Assembly: GCF_028769735.1 (NCBI RefSeq)
Contig: NC_088172.1
Span: 91,424,951-91,488,950, forward strand
Length of the DNA stretch: 64,000 bases
DNA from: Zonotrichia leucophrys gambelii
Taxonomy: Eukaryota > Chordata > Aves > Passeriformes > Passerellidae
Reading direction: 5' to 3'
The notes under the pieces are model-generated. The model searched no databases and had not been told where the DNA came from. It saw only the letters and a list, made by a program, of their open reading frames with translations. Position 1 is the first letter of the stretch; every line of letters starts with the position of its first letter. Below are positions 1-13,286 of the stretch, one piece after another. Both the position numbers and the translations under genes were made by a program.

Positions 1-1740
1 AAGATTAGAAGCTCCCATAAACTTTAATGAGATACTTCTGCAGAACCATTAGTAGAAGCTGTTGAAAAGCAAATTATAGCCATTTATGGGGACCCAAGAA
101 ACCAGCAGCTATTCACTCAACGAGAGCCGGCAAAGCAGCTTTCCTTTCAAATTTCATAGTCCCTTTTGTCAAGAACTTCCTCCATTCTCTTGTCAGGCTT
201 TAATTAAATTTGTGCAGAATGGACTCATTTCTTCTCCCAAGCCCCTGCTCCATGGACCAGCCTGGAGCTGGATCCAGCCAGGCATATCACCCACTGCACT
301 CCAGGTGCCACAATTCCCTGGGGAAAACCACGGTCCTGAACAAATCCAGGACTCACCTGATGGATCTGAAATGATGATGTAACTGGTGGCCTCCAGGAAA
401 CTCAAATGATGAGCAATTGTATCTTTTAAAGCTAATTTGGAGGGACACCTGATCTGAGCAGAAGAAAGGTGGATATGGCTTTTGAACATATCAAATAGCT
501 TTTAATGCCTTTAATGAAACCTGGGGAGAGGGTGAATTTCTTGGCTGCTCGACTCTCCCTTTAAAAAAAGACACAATACATCTTAGCCTTTCCAGATAAG
601 AGAGCAGCTCCAGCATGTCACCCTTCACCTTCAAGAGTTGTCTGCAGGGCTGAGTCATTAATGCAGCTAATTAGAGACTTCAAGCTGATTATGAGAATTG
701 CAGTAAGTGGAGTTACAAAATCCCTGGGCCTGATACTCCTTAATACAAAAGCCACTTTACACTGACCCAGCCTTAAAATACCCTGGGAGGATGTAAAATG
801 CTCTTAAAGCAAATGGGATCTCCATTTGGAGGGACTGGCACACATCACAGACCACCAGCAGATGAGGCTGATGGGGCTCTCAAGGGCCCCACCTGTCCCC
901 AGGTGAAATAAAAGCATCTTTCTGGCCAAAGAGAGTCAGGTCTTTCACTACAAATAAAAACAAAACAAAATATATTCAGGCAACTACCTGAAGAGCTGGC
1001 TGATATCGATTCAATAAAAGCAGAATAAAAATGTTGCTGAGTCCATTTGCAGGTGCCTCCAGGGGTGCCTTAACCTTAACAAGCCAGTAAAACTCCTCTC
1101 AGTGTGGATTCTGACAAACTTCCATCACCGAACACTCCCTAAACTTCAGGAGTATTTTGAACTGGATACAAACCTGAAAAGAAGAGCTCAGCTTTTCTGT
1201 ATAAGTAGTACGGAGAAGGGAAAGGATCTTTCTGTAGTGTTTTCAAATGACTCAAAGCAATGGATTGTCCACAGAACAACACTTGAAGCCAAAGTGCCAG
1301 GCATGCACTTGTGGCCTGGAAGTGACCATTTGGGCACAAGGTGCCAGTGCTTGGCTTTTTAAGAGGGAAGAGCCCTCTTACAACAGAGAGGATCCCACCA
1401 GCCCCAGCAGAATCTCCCAGAAGCTGCCAGTGGTGTGTCCCAGGGCACAGGACTGCACACACCATGATCTTTGCAGGGAAAGGCCACGATCTTTGCAGAG
1501 AAAGGAAGCTGCAAGGGAAGCCTTATCCCTGGGCTAAGCACAGCTCCAAAAATATGACAGCAGTCATGAGACCCGCGACCCCGGTCACCTGATGTAAGGT
1601 CACAGCTCTGGTGACATTTGGATTGCAGCATCATCTATCACAGCTTTGAGTCAGCAAAGAAGTGCAGCCAAAGGTTTACATTTTACATTTCCCTGCCAGT
1701 AAAATAATGCAGGAAAAGTATTTTGCTGGCAAGTGTGTGC

Positions 1741-1762
1741 CATCCCATCCCATCCCATCCCA
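1741..1762. repeat. (CATCC)n microsatellite
   Basis: Four perfect 5-bp units, CATCC, plus a partial unit. Confidence 0.9.
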
Positions 1763-3894
1763 GCCTCCCTGAGCCTGTGGGGCACAGAGGGAGGGAGCTG
1801 GGGTCTCTGGATACGTGGGAATGACACCTCCACTCACCCCAGGCACCTCCAGGTCCTGGGTACCAGCACTGGGGTGGCACAGGAGCTCAGACAGAGGAGC
1901 CCAAACTCTGCATTCCCTCCCACTCACTTCCCAGGGCAGATCAGCCCTGTCCTGGGCTGCTCAGGAATAACCTGTGATCGGTACAGGAACGTGAAAATCC
2001 AGCCAAACCAGTATGCCCAGCTGGCAGTATCGGGGACCTGGACCCTGTGGAATGGCTGGGGAAACTGGGGCTCCAATTCCTTCACACCAGGAGTCCTGCC
2101 CTCTCCAGCACCATTGCTCCAGGCAAAGGGAAACTCTGTGGCTGCCTTTGCTCCTCGGCAGATTAGAGATCTCAGGGAGGACTTTTGTCCTGCAGTGGGA
2201 GGTTTTGCTGGGGAGCAGGTATGAGCTGTGGGATAACAGTGCCAGCCCCACACCCAGTGGGTTGGTGGAAGGATGGGATCAGCCTCATTCCCTCCATAAG
2301 CAGAGGGAGAGCTCCACAGAGCTTTATTGCTGCCAGGGCACTCAAAGAAAAAAATTACGGTTAAGTGGGATGAAGAGTTGAGAAGCAACCTGTTTCTGCA
2401 TGGGGGGAAGAGATGCTTGTATATAAAGAAACACAATTAGGTCTGTGTATGACCATTTTTCAATTTAAATAAAAACACATGTTTATGTGACTTAACAATC
2501 TCAAATTAAAACAAATAAAAAGATGCCAAGATTTCTCCATGTCCTGAAACACTCATGTTACCCTCACCTGCCCAAATATTTGGTCCAGAAGAAATGCTGT
2601 TCTGGGAGAGAGAGAGCAAGAGCAGACCAAAGGACAGGCACAGTTGGATCTTGGAGCATTTTTGGATCATCTCCCAGCCACAGCCAACACAAAAGAAGAA
2701 CATTTACAGACCTTCCTGCAATCACTTTGGTGACCTGTGCTTTCTTATTTTCTCACATTCATCCCTCACTTTTCTTCCTATGACTTCTATCTGCAGATAT
2801 TCCCCACTCTAAACCTAATTTTTCCCTAGACACTGTCTTCTGCCATGATGGTTTTCCCTTGCCCTCCTTCTGTTTCCTGCAGGTAGCTTCATTATTTTCA
2901 GCTGCAATGCCTCTTCTCTCTCCATTTCCTCTGGACCAGCTAGGAGAACGAGTCCTGAATCCCCTCCTTGTCTCAGATGCAAGAGGATAATTTTGGACCA
3001 TGAGCAGCTCAGGGAGCACTTTCAGGTGAGCTGTACCTTTGCAGGAAGGCTGTTCCTAGCAAGCTGGACCTCAGCTCATCTCTCTGCCTCTCTGCTTTAT
3101 GATGAGCAGTGTGTCTAAATTCTCCCATATATTAAGTGCTTAGAGCCTGATCCAGGGTTTCTTCTAAAATAAGGACCCAGCTGCTTCTTTCTAATCCAGC
3201 TCCTCTGAAGCTTAGGAGGGCTCAGGTGGGGACTCCAACCAAACCAAACCAAACGCAGAGACATCCAGCCATGTGTGAGTTGGCAAGCAGAGAACACAAG
3301 AACAGAATTTCAATTATCAGGGCTGTATCTCCCACTGTTGTGAGCCCTGCAGTTCTGCTGTGGTCACGTCAGCAGCACGGGGTGAGGATCACTCATGACT
3401 TCAGCACAGCCCTTCAAAGCACCCCAGCCCGCAGCCTGCCTGGTGACCTTCCTCCAAGGCAGCTGGGATGTGCCTGGGGGCTAAGGCATGGATGTGCTTA
3501 AACTTGCTCTTTGCCACTTGGCCCCCAGTACCAAAAAAGCCATCTCAAATGCATATTCCCATCTTGGGCAGGATGATTGTGAAGCTGTGTCTAACAAAAG
3601 CATGAAGAAAAGGAGCTGCAGCAATATTCTGCAGCTTCATGTTTCCTAAGGCGAGGAGATGCAAGCTGTCAGCTCCCCTTGAAAAGGAAATGTCTTTGCA
3701 GGAGGAACCACTCCATCAACCCAGCCTGGACCCAAAATCCCAAGGGGAAAAGTCCAAAACCTCTACCCTGGACCCATAGGCTGTTTTCAGAGCAGCACAT
3801 ACTAACTCACACTGCAGAGGTGGTCAGGGATATTCCCAAATTATAATCTCTGTAGTCATATTGTACCACAGCCACAACAGTTTTGACCAAGCCA

Positions 3895-3907
3895 CCCCCC
3901 CCCCCCC
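3895..3907. repeat. C13 homopolymer
   Basis: Thirteen consecutive C on the plus strand. Length may be unreliable in assembly. Confidence 0.9.
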
Positions 3908-4866
3908 GCCATCCCAAACCATTTCCAGCACCTCTTCTAGCTCTGTGATGGGAAAAGGGGTGTCTGAGTAGAGAGGGTGCTTTGCATAGAGAAGAGATCC
4001 CTGGTGCTTTTGGGCAGGCACCTAGAGAGAAAGGCAGACAGGATCTGCCACAGAGTTCTTTCAATGTGCTTTGGAAACAGCCATCTGTGAGTGCCAAGGT
4101 GGAGCAGAAGCAAAGTGGGAATGGAGGCATTTTTCTCCCTGGCTCAAGTGAACCTCTGCATTTGGTCCCACAAGTGCACCAGCACCCAGCTGAGCTGCCA
4201 TGGAGGAGCCAGCATGGAGGAAAACCAATCTCTTCCCCAATAAACCCTGCACAAAACAGAGCTGCCACCGTGAATGCACATAAATAATAGTAAACCAGCA
4301 TGAGAAAAATATCCGTGGTTGCCAGGCAAATTAATGCTCCAGCATAAACAGCAAATATAAATTAGGCTCATAACAGCCTTTGTGGGGGCATTGGATGCTT
4401 CAGAGTGAAACTCTAGGCAAGGCAGCAGTGCTTGTTGCTAGAAAAATGGGGCTGGGAAGGAGGGGTGCTGCCATGGGAGGAGTTTGGCACTTCATGGCTT
4501 CCATTAAACCTTTCCCACACGTGTTTTGGGTGGAGCTGCAGCTAGCTCGGCTCCTCTGTACCTTTTTTCAAGCATGTAATAAGGTAATGGCTTGTAATTC
4601 CTCATGCACAGCTTTCCACATCCTCCAGGTCAATCCAGCACTCCCAATTTGCTCTCCTGGAGCAGGCTCTGGCTGCGGGGCTTTGGAGCCAGGCTGGTCT
4701 CATGAGGAGATGGTTAAAAAGCACCAGAAATAGCGGGGGCTGCTGAAAAGCCAGCTCTGTGCCGGGAACGCTGCAGACGGACCTCGGGAAGGGAGGGAAA
4801 GCTGCATCACAATCCTGGCATTGATGGCCCCTCCTGCTGAGTGCGCCTTTCATCGCTGGCTGTGCG

Positions 4867-5153
4867 AGGGCAGACGGGGAAGGGTGAGAGAGGAGACAGG
4901 GAAGGGAGACAGGGAAGGGTTAGAGGGGAGACATGGAAGGGTTAGAGGGGAGATGGGGAAGGGTGAGAGGACAGACAGGAAGGGTGAGAGGGCAGACAGG
5001 GAAGGGGTAGAGGGGAGGCAGGGAAGGGTTAGAGGGGAGATGGGGAAAGGGTAGAGGGCAGACAGGGAAGGGAGACAGGGAAGGGTTAGAGGGGAGATGG
5101 GGAGGGGTTAGAGGGCAGACAGGGAAGGGTGAGAGGGCAGACAGGGAGGGGTT
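4867..5153 (+). repeat. Purine-rich minisatellite
   Basis: About 12 degenerate copies of a roughly 24-bp unit (consensus near GGCAGACAGGGAAGGGTTAGAG) span 287 bp, with higher-order variants that lack part of the unit. The plus strand is nearly all purine with many GGG runs, so it may form triplex or G-quadruplex structures. It also creates repetitive open frames on both strands that are not genes. Confidence 0.92.
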
Positions 5154-5815
5154 ACTGAGCAGTCCCAGTCCCACCGTCTCCTGCGGCGTTGGTCTTCTTG
5201 TACCCCTTTCAGGTGGGAAGGAGAAGACAATTCTGCTTTTTTCCCCCCTTAAAAATACACACTTGTTGGACTCCAAGGCTTGCTAGGTCTTCAGTGGAAT
5301 ATTTTCAGTGGCTGTGAGTTGTCCTGTGGTTAAATAACAAACACAGCAGTAAAACACCAGTACATTTTCCTAGTGCAGGAGACAGAGCATCTATTGTCAT
5401 CAGTCCTTAAGAAATGCTATTCTTATTTGTGGTCCCTGACCTCCTTTTTTATCCAATTGTCCCCAAATTCTTTATTGGGAATAAATGCCAAATATGTACC
5501 ATTGATTCTTACCATATATTTCTCTTTTGATAGTCTGCAGTTGCTGTCAATGAAATGGGAAGTGGAAATTAGATAGCCAGTGCTATTCAGTTAAAGAGAT
5601 TTAATTTCCTAATCCTCTGAAGAAGGCTATAAGCAGGCAATTGTACTCATATGAGCAGCACTTGGACTGAACCTGTAAAAGTTGATCCTTTGTAATTAAT
5701 TCTGTTCCTAAGTGTTAACTGGCAAAATGCAAGGAAAAAAATTGAACACCAGGAGGATTTTAAGTTTTAAGATGCTGTGACGATTAAAACTCTACAGTGC
5801 CTCTCTGCATTGTAC

Positions 5816-5875
5816 AATCATAGAATATCCTGTGCTGGAAGGAATCCACAAGGATCACAGAGTCCAATGCTTCCT
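5816..5875 (-). mobile_element. CR1 LINE 3'-end fragment
   Basis: The sequence AATCATAGAATATCCTG, followed by GGAAGGAATCCACAAGGATCA and AGAGTCCAA, is the reverse complement of the CR1 3' untranslated end, the most abundant avian LINE. Only about 60 bp are retained. Confidence 0.85.
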
Positions 5876-6623
5876 TCCAATAATTCTAACAGGAATTTTC
5901 CCAGTTAAATAATGATTTTTTTTTTCAAGACTAAACTGTAAATTTGGACTTTAATGAGACCCACTAAGAGATTCACCATTTTCATGAGAAATAATGGGGC
6001 TGAGCATGTCTGGGCTTTAAAGTACCCACAGAAAACTGCAAGGGACCAAAAGCTAACCAAAATCTGTTCCACAGGGGCTCACATCCAGCTGGTATTAAAG
6101 AACTGTGTGCTGCTACCAAGGGGCAGCAATTCCTGATGAAGCAAATAAATCCATCTGTAGTGTCCTGGGTCCCAGTTCAATGACAGCACATGTGTTTGAC
6201 TATGCAGAGACAGAATTTGGCCTTTCACTTCCACCACATGGAAAACAACTTTAGTGTGATAAATGTGTTGATGCCAAACCCAGACAGAGGATGACTTGTG
6301 CTTAATTTTCCCAGTGTAACTCAGCAAACTTCTATCCACGAGGCTCCTCATGACTTTTTTCATTAAGCTGTACAGCATGTACCAAGCCCCCTGTCTTTAA
6401 GGTGACATTTCAAACCCCTGTGGAGGAGGGACAGTTGTCAGGGCTGTGATTAAAATAGAGCCTTGTTTGTTGGCGTGACTTTTCCTCAGCTCCCGGGAGA
6501 TGTGGCAGCGAGCCCTGCCACCTCTCCCAAAATGAGAGATGACCCAGATGGAGGCACATATAACACCCTGCCGGAGGCTCTCTTCCAACGTGCCCTTGTT
6601 TGCACTCACTGTTTGGGATGGCA

Positions 6624-6629
6624 ATCCCC
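6624..6629. repeat. Target-site duplication, left copy
   Basis: ATCCCC directly abuts the TG end of the solo LTR and is identical to 7017-7022. Confidence 0.8.
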
Positions 6630-7016
6630 TGTTACATGGCTTTGCAAGGGTTTCTCAGGGTGAGAGAGATAGACGAGAATCTTGACTTCATGATCAGAAG
6701 GCTGGATTTATTATTTTATTATATAGGTTACATTATGACTATACTAATAGGAATAGAGAGAAAAGTTGCAGAAGCTGCTATGCTAAGAATAGAATATGAA
6801 TCAATAACAATGGAGCTCTCTCTGATCTGTCCCAGAGAAAGGCTTGTCTTTGATTGGCCCTTAATTGTACACAAGCAACAAGGGCCAATCACAGGTGCAC
6901 CTGTTGCATTCCACAGCAGCAGATAACCATTGTTTACATTCTCTTTCTGGGGCCTCAGCTTCCCAGAAGAGGGAAAATCCTAAAGAAAGGATTTTCCACA
7001 AAAGATGTCTGTGACA
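6630..7016 (-). mobile_element. Solo LTR of an endogenous retrovirus, with 6-bp TSD
   Basis: A 387-bp element begins TGTTACA and ends TGTGACA, imperfect inverted ends of the TG...CA type. It is flanked on both sides by the same six bases, ATCCCC (6624-6629 and 7017-7022). On the minus strand it carries two overlapping-class AATAAA hexamers (6707-6720), so its transcriptional sense is leftward, like MDH1. No gag, pol or env sequence adjoins it, so it is a solo LTR. A 6-bp duplication is characteristic of class II (ERVK-like) elements. The sequence resembles an LTR family I associate with songbird genomes, but I cannot give a database name. Confidence 0.85.
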
Positions 7017-7022
7017 ATCCCC
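7017..7022. repeat. Target-site duplication, right copy
   Basis: ATCCCC directly follows the CA end of the solo LTR and is identical to 6624-6629. Confidence 0.8.
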
Positions 7023-10000
7023 TGCCACCAACATTCCACCTTTTCATTCCACAGGCTGCAGACAGGAGTCTCCCATGGGTTGGCACAGCCCATCCGCCCT
7101 CTGGGGCAAACCTAAGGACCTGGTACCACCCAAGGCCAAGTGGGAGCACCAAGAGCAATAATTTGGGGTCCTAAGGGTGCATTTTTTTGTGCTTACACGC
7201 TTCAACGCCTTTTGGGGGCCTGCAAGGATTTGTGAGGAACCTCAGAGGATGACGTCCCACAGCGTGTCCATTACTTGGCACAGCCCTGGTGGTGAACCCA
7301 GCTATAAATAGAGCTGAGCCTCTGAGGCTGAGCCTACTTAAGCAGCTCTAATGCAACACCTGCTAATCACTGGCCCCGGGGTGAGACAGGCATGTGGAGC
7401 TGCCCTGCCAGAGCAGGCTCTCAGAGGTAATGCTGGAAGGCAAACCATTTTCCAGCGTCACTTTTTCAAATGGAACAAATGGAATGAGGCGGAGCAGCTG
7501 TGGCATTTGTCGTGTGGGACACTGGGACCTTGGAGATGCTCACATGCTGGCAGAGGCAAGGCAGAGAGGACAGGAGTTTTTCAGGGGAAAATGAGACAAA
7601 ATGATTTAGTGACTTACCATCTTCTTGAAAAAGCTCTGTAAGAAACTTCAGCTATTTGCTGAATTAGAGATGGAAAAACAACATAGATTACCTAATCTAG
7701 GATGTGTCCCACACTGTAGAGTGGGTTGTTCCTGGGCTGTAAATTTAAAAGACAGATTTCATTGCCACTCTTCTCCACAGATGCTTTTTTACCAAATTTC
7801 ACTCTGACTTGGGTAGCTCCTGACAGGGATGTGACATTTGCCATTGTCCAGACCTCATCACCTGAAGTTGTCCAAGTGTCTCCAACCTCCTCTTTTCATC
7901 TCATCATGTATCCCTGTTGGGTCAACAGGGATAAGAAGGAGAAGAAGCTATAAAAATACCCTCTCCTTTCTAACGTTATGTCTTCCACTTGTCGTCCACT
8001 CCTTCTCTAAATCCCTGGAAGTCAGGACCCGTGTTTTTGGCTGTGGTGGCAGCAGACAGGACCCGTGACACCATCGCACGTCTCTCCTGAAGGTGAGAGC
8101 TGACGAGGGCTGGGCAAATGCCAGTGCTGGGAACCAAGGCTGGCTTGGCTCCAGCTGATCCGCCTCTCCCAGATGGCCATGGATGACCACGTCTGCTCAT
8201 CACCTGGCAGCCCTGCAGATGGGAGACCAGGTGAAATAAACACAACTCAGCTTAAATATTGCTCTAGAAATTCATTAGGTGGTTAGAAAGAGTGGGATTT
8301 TTTTCTCTTTGTAACCAGGGAAATCCCTGGTTTTCCTTCAAATCCAGCTCATTATCAAGAGGGACAAATACAGAGAAAGGAGAACTCACTTTTATTAGTG
8401 TTTTTTTGACGAACAACAGCTCCCAGGTCGACTGAGTTTCCCTTATCAAAGGGACTTTGAGAAGTTTAAGGTTTCATCCTCAGTGTCACGGGGGCAGTGT
8501 GTGTTCACTGTGAACAGAGGACGTGTTCCCCAGCTCCAGCTTCTGCCAGAGGGCTGGAAAACTCCTGGTGATTAAATATTAACAGTTATTGCAGTGCCTC
8601 CACTTTGTTCTGGATCTAACACATGCTCTTTCTCTCCAGGAATGTGGTGGTTATGGTGAGCTGAGCAATGTGGGAGCTCAGTTTTAATGCACAGAACTGA
8701 CCGTGAATAAAGCCTTCAGCAGAGCTGAATCCATCCTGCCATTTGGGAAGGGCAAATAGCTACATAAATAACATAACAGCATCTAATCTACCCTTCCAGC
8801 TCTGATTCAAGCTTGAGATTGATTTGTAAGCTCTTTTCAATTACAGTTCTTTTCTGTCTGCTCTACAACTGCTTGGGAAAAGTTGTTTGAATAAAACTCT
8901 CCAGGGAGAGAGACCCAAACCATTCCTTTCTCCCAAGCTGACATAATTTCTCTTAAAACTCTTACAAAGTGCTTCATTGGAGTATCACTTCCAGTTTTAT
9001 ATGTAGCAAATATAATCTGGATTCACCTGTGAAATGGTCACTTCTTAAATGATACCAATTTGGAATCAAATAATAAAAAACAGGACGAAACCACACAAAA
9101 AGAATGGCTGGTAGATACTGGGTGCAAACATAGTTAAGGCCTTTCTATCTTATGATCTTCTTTCTGTTCTTCTGCTTGGATGAAAATTGAAGGCCACTTT
9201 GAGTGCTCCAATGTAGTAGCAATTATACAGCTATAAAGAGAGAGGATGTTAAAATAGTTACTGAGGGAGAACAAACAGACCTGGAGTGCGGAAATGCTTC
9301 TGAGAATCCCATCATATCTTCCATGACATGACAAGAGAGAGATGGGAATGGTGTGGATTAATAATTTGCTTTTTCCTTCTGCCCCTCATGTAAATGTGAC
9401 AAATCTCTGAAAAACTTGTTCCTGTGTATAAAATCTAACAAAAATATGTTCACCCCAGGGAGTCTGGAAGGGAAACAGTGGTTTGGCCAAGCAATTTGTC
9501 TTTTTATGATATTGATTCAGTCAAAGTGGCATAAATGGAAGAGAAGCCTTTAAGTCTGAGTACCAAAGTGCAGCCTCCATTTGATGTAATGAGCACATGG
9601 TTTCTGGAACTGTGGTACCCTGGGAGCTGCCTCCCTCCCAATCTTCTGACAGCTCAACTCATGGGCTCGGATGAACCTGACTGAAGGATGGTGGCCTGAA
9701 AGGTATCTCAGCCTTTTTCTTCTGTGTACCCAGTGTACCACAGCAGGATATGAGTCAGGAGAAAAGGTGAAGCACTTCCTGATTGCTCCATGTTAGTTAG
9801 GTACTCAAGAGCACCTGATTTAGGTGCTCATGGTCTGCCTTAGAATAGCAAGGGTAGAATATCACATGGGAACAGCATGGATGGCTTGATGCTAATTTCT
9901 CCAGCTTGGACTCTTGCCTCTTCTTGCGTTGTCTTTTTGCTGCAGATTTGCTGGGGGGTTTGGCTGCATTTCCAAGCAAGCCATAGCCCCAGGGTTGCTG

Positions 10001-13000
10001 CAGGACACACCAGGCATTCACATCTCAGAGAAGGAGCCAGCTGGCACCTGCTCGCCTCCAGCGCCTGCACACCTGGGTGGAACCAGGCATGAGATATGGC
10101 TGGCTGGCTGCTGAAACTGTGCCCAAAAAGGGAAGAAATTCCTGTCCTCTGCCCTCCAGGCTCTCACCTTGAGCTGTGCTGGACTCCTGCTAGGTCCAGA
10201 TCCTGCTACAGAAAGGGCTGTGTGGGAATAAGGACTAGAGCCTTCTCCAGCACAGAGGTCCCTACAGATCCCATGTGCTCCTACAAAGCACATAGTTTTG
10301 TAAAATAACTGGCTTGGTGGGGATGAGAGGAACATCCTCTTTCATGGAATTTTGGGAAAATTTCATAAGCCCTGCCCCAGCTCTGTACCCAGGGACATTT
10401 CCAGCTGTGGGCTCTCCTGCTGTCACTGCTTGAGCCTTACTGTTTAACCTGCACAATTTCTTCCTCAGCCTTCCCGGCAACTTCCATTGTTGGCTTTTGC
10501 CCAGACCTCTCCCTGGGAGTGTCGATTGGAGTAGTCCGAGCAACACTTTTCCCTCTGTCTCTGCTCCCACGCTGTGCCTCCAGTGAGCAGGACACCCCAG
10601 CCCACGCCCAGCCATGCTGGCTGCCCTCTGCACTCTGCTTCTCTCCTGCTTGATCTCGTTTGCCTTGCCGATGCCAAAGCAAACAAGCGGAGGCACCGCG
10701 CGACACGGACGTGGACACGGACATTTCCCCTGCCACGTGCTCCACAGCTGTGCCCTTGTGGCCTTTGCTGGGGCTTGGTGACTGCCAGCCTCCCTCAGAG
10801 ACGTGCTGGGTGTGACACTGCTGCTGCTCGTCTCACACCTGCCTGAGCAGCGGGCTGGCTCCTGAGAGGGACATGGTGCAGCTGACATCTCCACATACTG
10901 ACCCCTTGTCTGTCCTACTTCCACCTCCCACCAGCACCTTCTGTCCTGTCTCATCATCTGCTTGCTCCTCACCACAGGACTAATTCACCCTCCTCCTCCT
11001 CCATTCCTCTAAATTCTCTCTATTTCTGCCAGTGTACCCCTTCTCCCAGATTCAGTAGCTTTTGAGATTATTCCTCAGACCAGCCTGGCTCTCTTTCCCG
11101 CCTGGCCCCTCTCATTTCCACTTAATCAGCTCCTTCTAAGTTGAAGTGATGTCCTCATCCTCCTGGCCAGGTTGTCTTTCTAACAGTGTCACACATTTCT
11201 TTTTTCTGTCACCTCCCTTTAGAGTTCTGCCAGTGTTTTTGTGCACTTTGGTCACCAGTATCTTTGAATACGTCTACTTGTTTTCTCCCATCTCTTGAAA
11301 TCCAAATTGTTGTTTTTGACTAACTTATTTCACTTAGCTTTCAAAAGGTTTGTTGACTTGTGCCAGAGCCTTCTGTAGAGGCAAAACCAAGGGAATTCAT
11401 AAGCTCACACACACAAAATCATTCTCAACACATTTGTAAAATGGGGGACAAAAGAACAGACCTTTTTTCTGGAGTAAATGGAAGATGATAGATGAAAAAA
11501 GACACCATGCAAAAAGAAAGGGAAGGGTGCTACAACTGAAAATGAGGGATGTCATTACAGATAAGTTGTTTGGAGAGTACAGTGTTACCTACTGGAAAGG
11601 CATAAAGTATATTAAGACAAAGCACATTAACTAACCAGGGGAAGATAAAAACTTGTCATGATGAAAAATACCAGGTGCTACTGATAGTATATAATGGACT
11701 GAAAAATATATGTGAAAAACAACATTGATTTTGTGTCTGGCCCTGCTTTTATCAAGGCCCATAACCAAACTCAGTAAAAATCAATAGCAAAAGTGGCTGG
11801 GAAACCACAGGGCAGCTTTGATCATGTTGCATCTCTGTGGCTTTGATTTTCAGGTTGAAGTCACTCAAACTGCATTTCTTGACCTTTTTCAGTCTGATAT
11901 TCTTAGAAAAATATATATTAAGGAGTCCCTTTGTGCCATGACACCCCAATATTTGCCTTGTCAGTGGAATAATAAAAAAAAAAAGCCAAGATAAACACTG
12001 AGTAATCTTTTACTAACTTTTTACTACTCTTCTACTCTCTTTTGTTCCGTTGTTTGCCTGAGGATATACGTGCTTTGTGTTTTTTGTACTCGCTTCCCTG
12101 ACCGTTCCCTCCTGCTTCCCAGCAGTGCTGCCAGACTTCCAGGCAGAGGAGCACCACGTAGGAGCTACGTGAATTAGGTGACAGATTATTTGCCCAGGCA
12201 TCACTCCCTTTGCCAAGAGATGTTTTACACCCAGGTAGGTGTGGGCTTCATCACCTGCTCTGTGAGCACACCAGGAACCAGGTGACTCATGACATGAAGG
12301 AAGTGTTTGCAGTAGGAGTCAGGAACGTGGCAGCCTTTCTCTCATGGATGAAGAGTTTGGGGATTTCATGACTGGTACTTTTCATAGTAAGGAAACCTGT
12401 GCAGGCATATTTCCCACAAGAATTTTCCCCCGTAGAATTCGAGCATGATTATCTGTGTGATGAGTGTCAACGAAGCACATCACTGGGGTGCTTCAAGTGT
12501 CAACTCCCAGAGGTTTCGCAGTGTCACTTGTAGCCTGGGATTTGGAAGAGGAGCTGCAGTTGCCCCTTGGCTGTGGGATATCTCCCCACAGCTGATATGG
12601 GACAGCAGTAAACTTGCGTGCCCCTTCAGCTCCCTGTATTCCCTGTCAGCAATTTCCATGCCAGGAGCCAAGATAAGCCCACTTATCCTGTGGCCAAGGT
12701 CATACCCCAGGCTACAGGACCAGGTTGAAGGACCAGGGACTTTGAGCAGAGGTTACTCTGAGCCCTATGGCAATGCAGGCAGCTTGCGGGTTTGGAGAGA
12801 CCCTCCAACAGGTATTTTTTTGTCTGTTTGACAGACATTTCTTCTGTTGACTTCTCTAGTCTTGAAGGCAAAACAACCAGTGCTGAAGAGCTCCATTATC
12901 AGCCAAACCCTGTGTTACATTTTAGCATAAAAGCCTCATTCAATTAATTAATAGCAGGAAGGGTGAGAGGCCCAATAGTCAAGTGCAAAATTGACACTTC

Positions 13001-13227
13001 TGAGACACTTTCTTTTCCCCACCACTCACCAAAAAGAATGAAATCTCTGAGGTTTTATTCCATCATCAAAGGTTTCTCTGTGCACCAAAATGAATCACGT
13101 CATTTCTGTGCTTGGGTGAAAAGCAAAAAAGAAGGAAAGGCTGGTTTCACATCAAGGTGGTGCTTTTGATATTGTCTACCAAATAGCTCAGAACTTCACA
13201 AAGGACTCTTGCTTCTCCTGTCCTCTC
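7023..13227. other. Noncoding DNA, no gene recognised
   Basis: No exon, RNA gene or clear repeat was recognised. The longest frame (10262-10975, minus, 237 codons) lies in a locally GC-rich block, lacks any familiar domain and has a competing opposite-strand frame. Confidence 0.55.
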
Positions 13228-13286
13228 TGCCTTTTTCTGAACAGCTCAAATCTTCAAAAGGGGTTTGAGCTGTTCAGAATAAGGCA
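13228..13286. repeat. Strong hairpin: 23-bp arms, 13-nt loop
   Basis: Arms 13228-13250 and 13264-13286 are reverse complements with one mismatch, containing the shared core TCTGAACAGCTCAAA. Pairing stops beyond the arms, so the stem is shorter than a typical microRNA precursor. Confidence 0.9.

Larger units (their letters stand above)
1..4866. other. Noncoding DNA, no gene recognised
   Basis: Unique-looking sequence beyond the MDH1 3' side. The open frames here (up to 170 codons) occur as overlapping pairs on both strands and show no recognisable protein. The stretch near 620-710 contains homeodomain-type TAATTA/ATTA sites and looks like a possible conserved noncoding element, not provable here. 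UGP2 would be expected further left by synteny, but none of its exons was recognised. Confidence 0.6.

Noticed and set aside
4821..5276. Repetitive open frames reading (GRVRGEMGKGE)n or (PFPVCPLTLPHLPSN)n
   Set aside because: They are translations of the minisatellite, whose roughly 24-bp unit is divisible by three.
10262..10975. 237-codon minus-strand open frame
   Set aside because: It lies in GC-rich sequence, has no recognisable domain and overlaps another open frame on the opposite strand. No splice or promoter context supports a gene.
13228..13286. Calling the hairpin a microRNA gene
   Set aside because: The 23-bp stem with no pairing beyond it is shorter than a usual precursor, and no known mature sequence was recognised.
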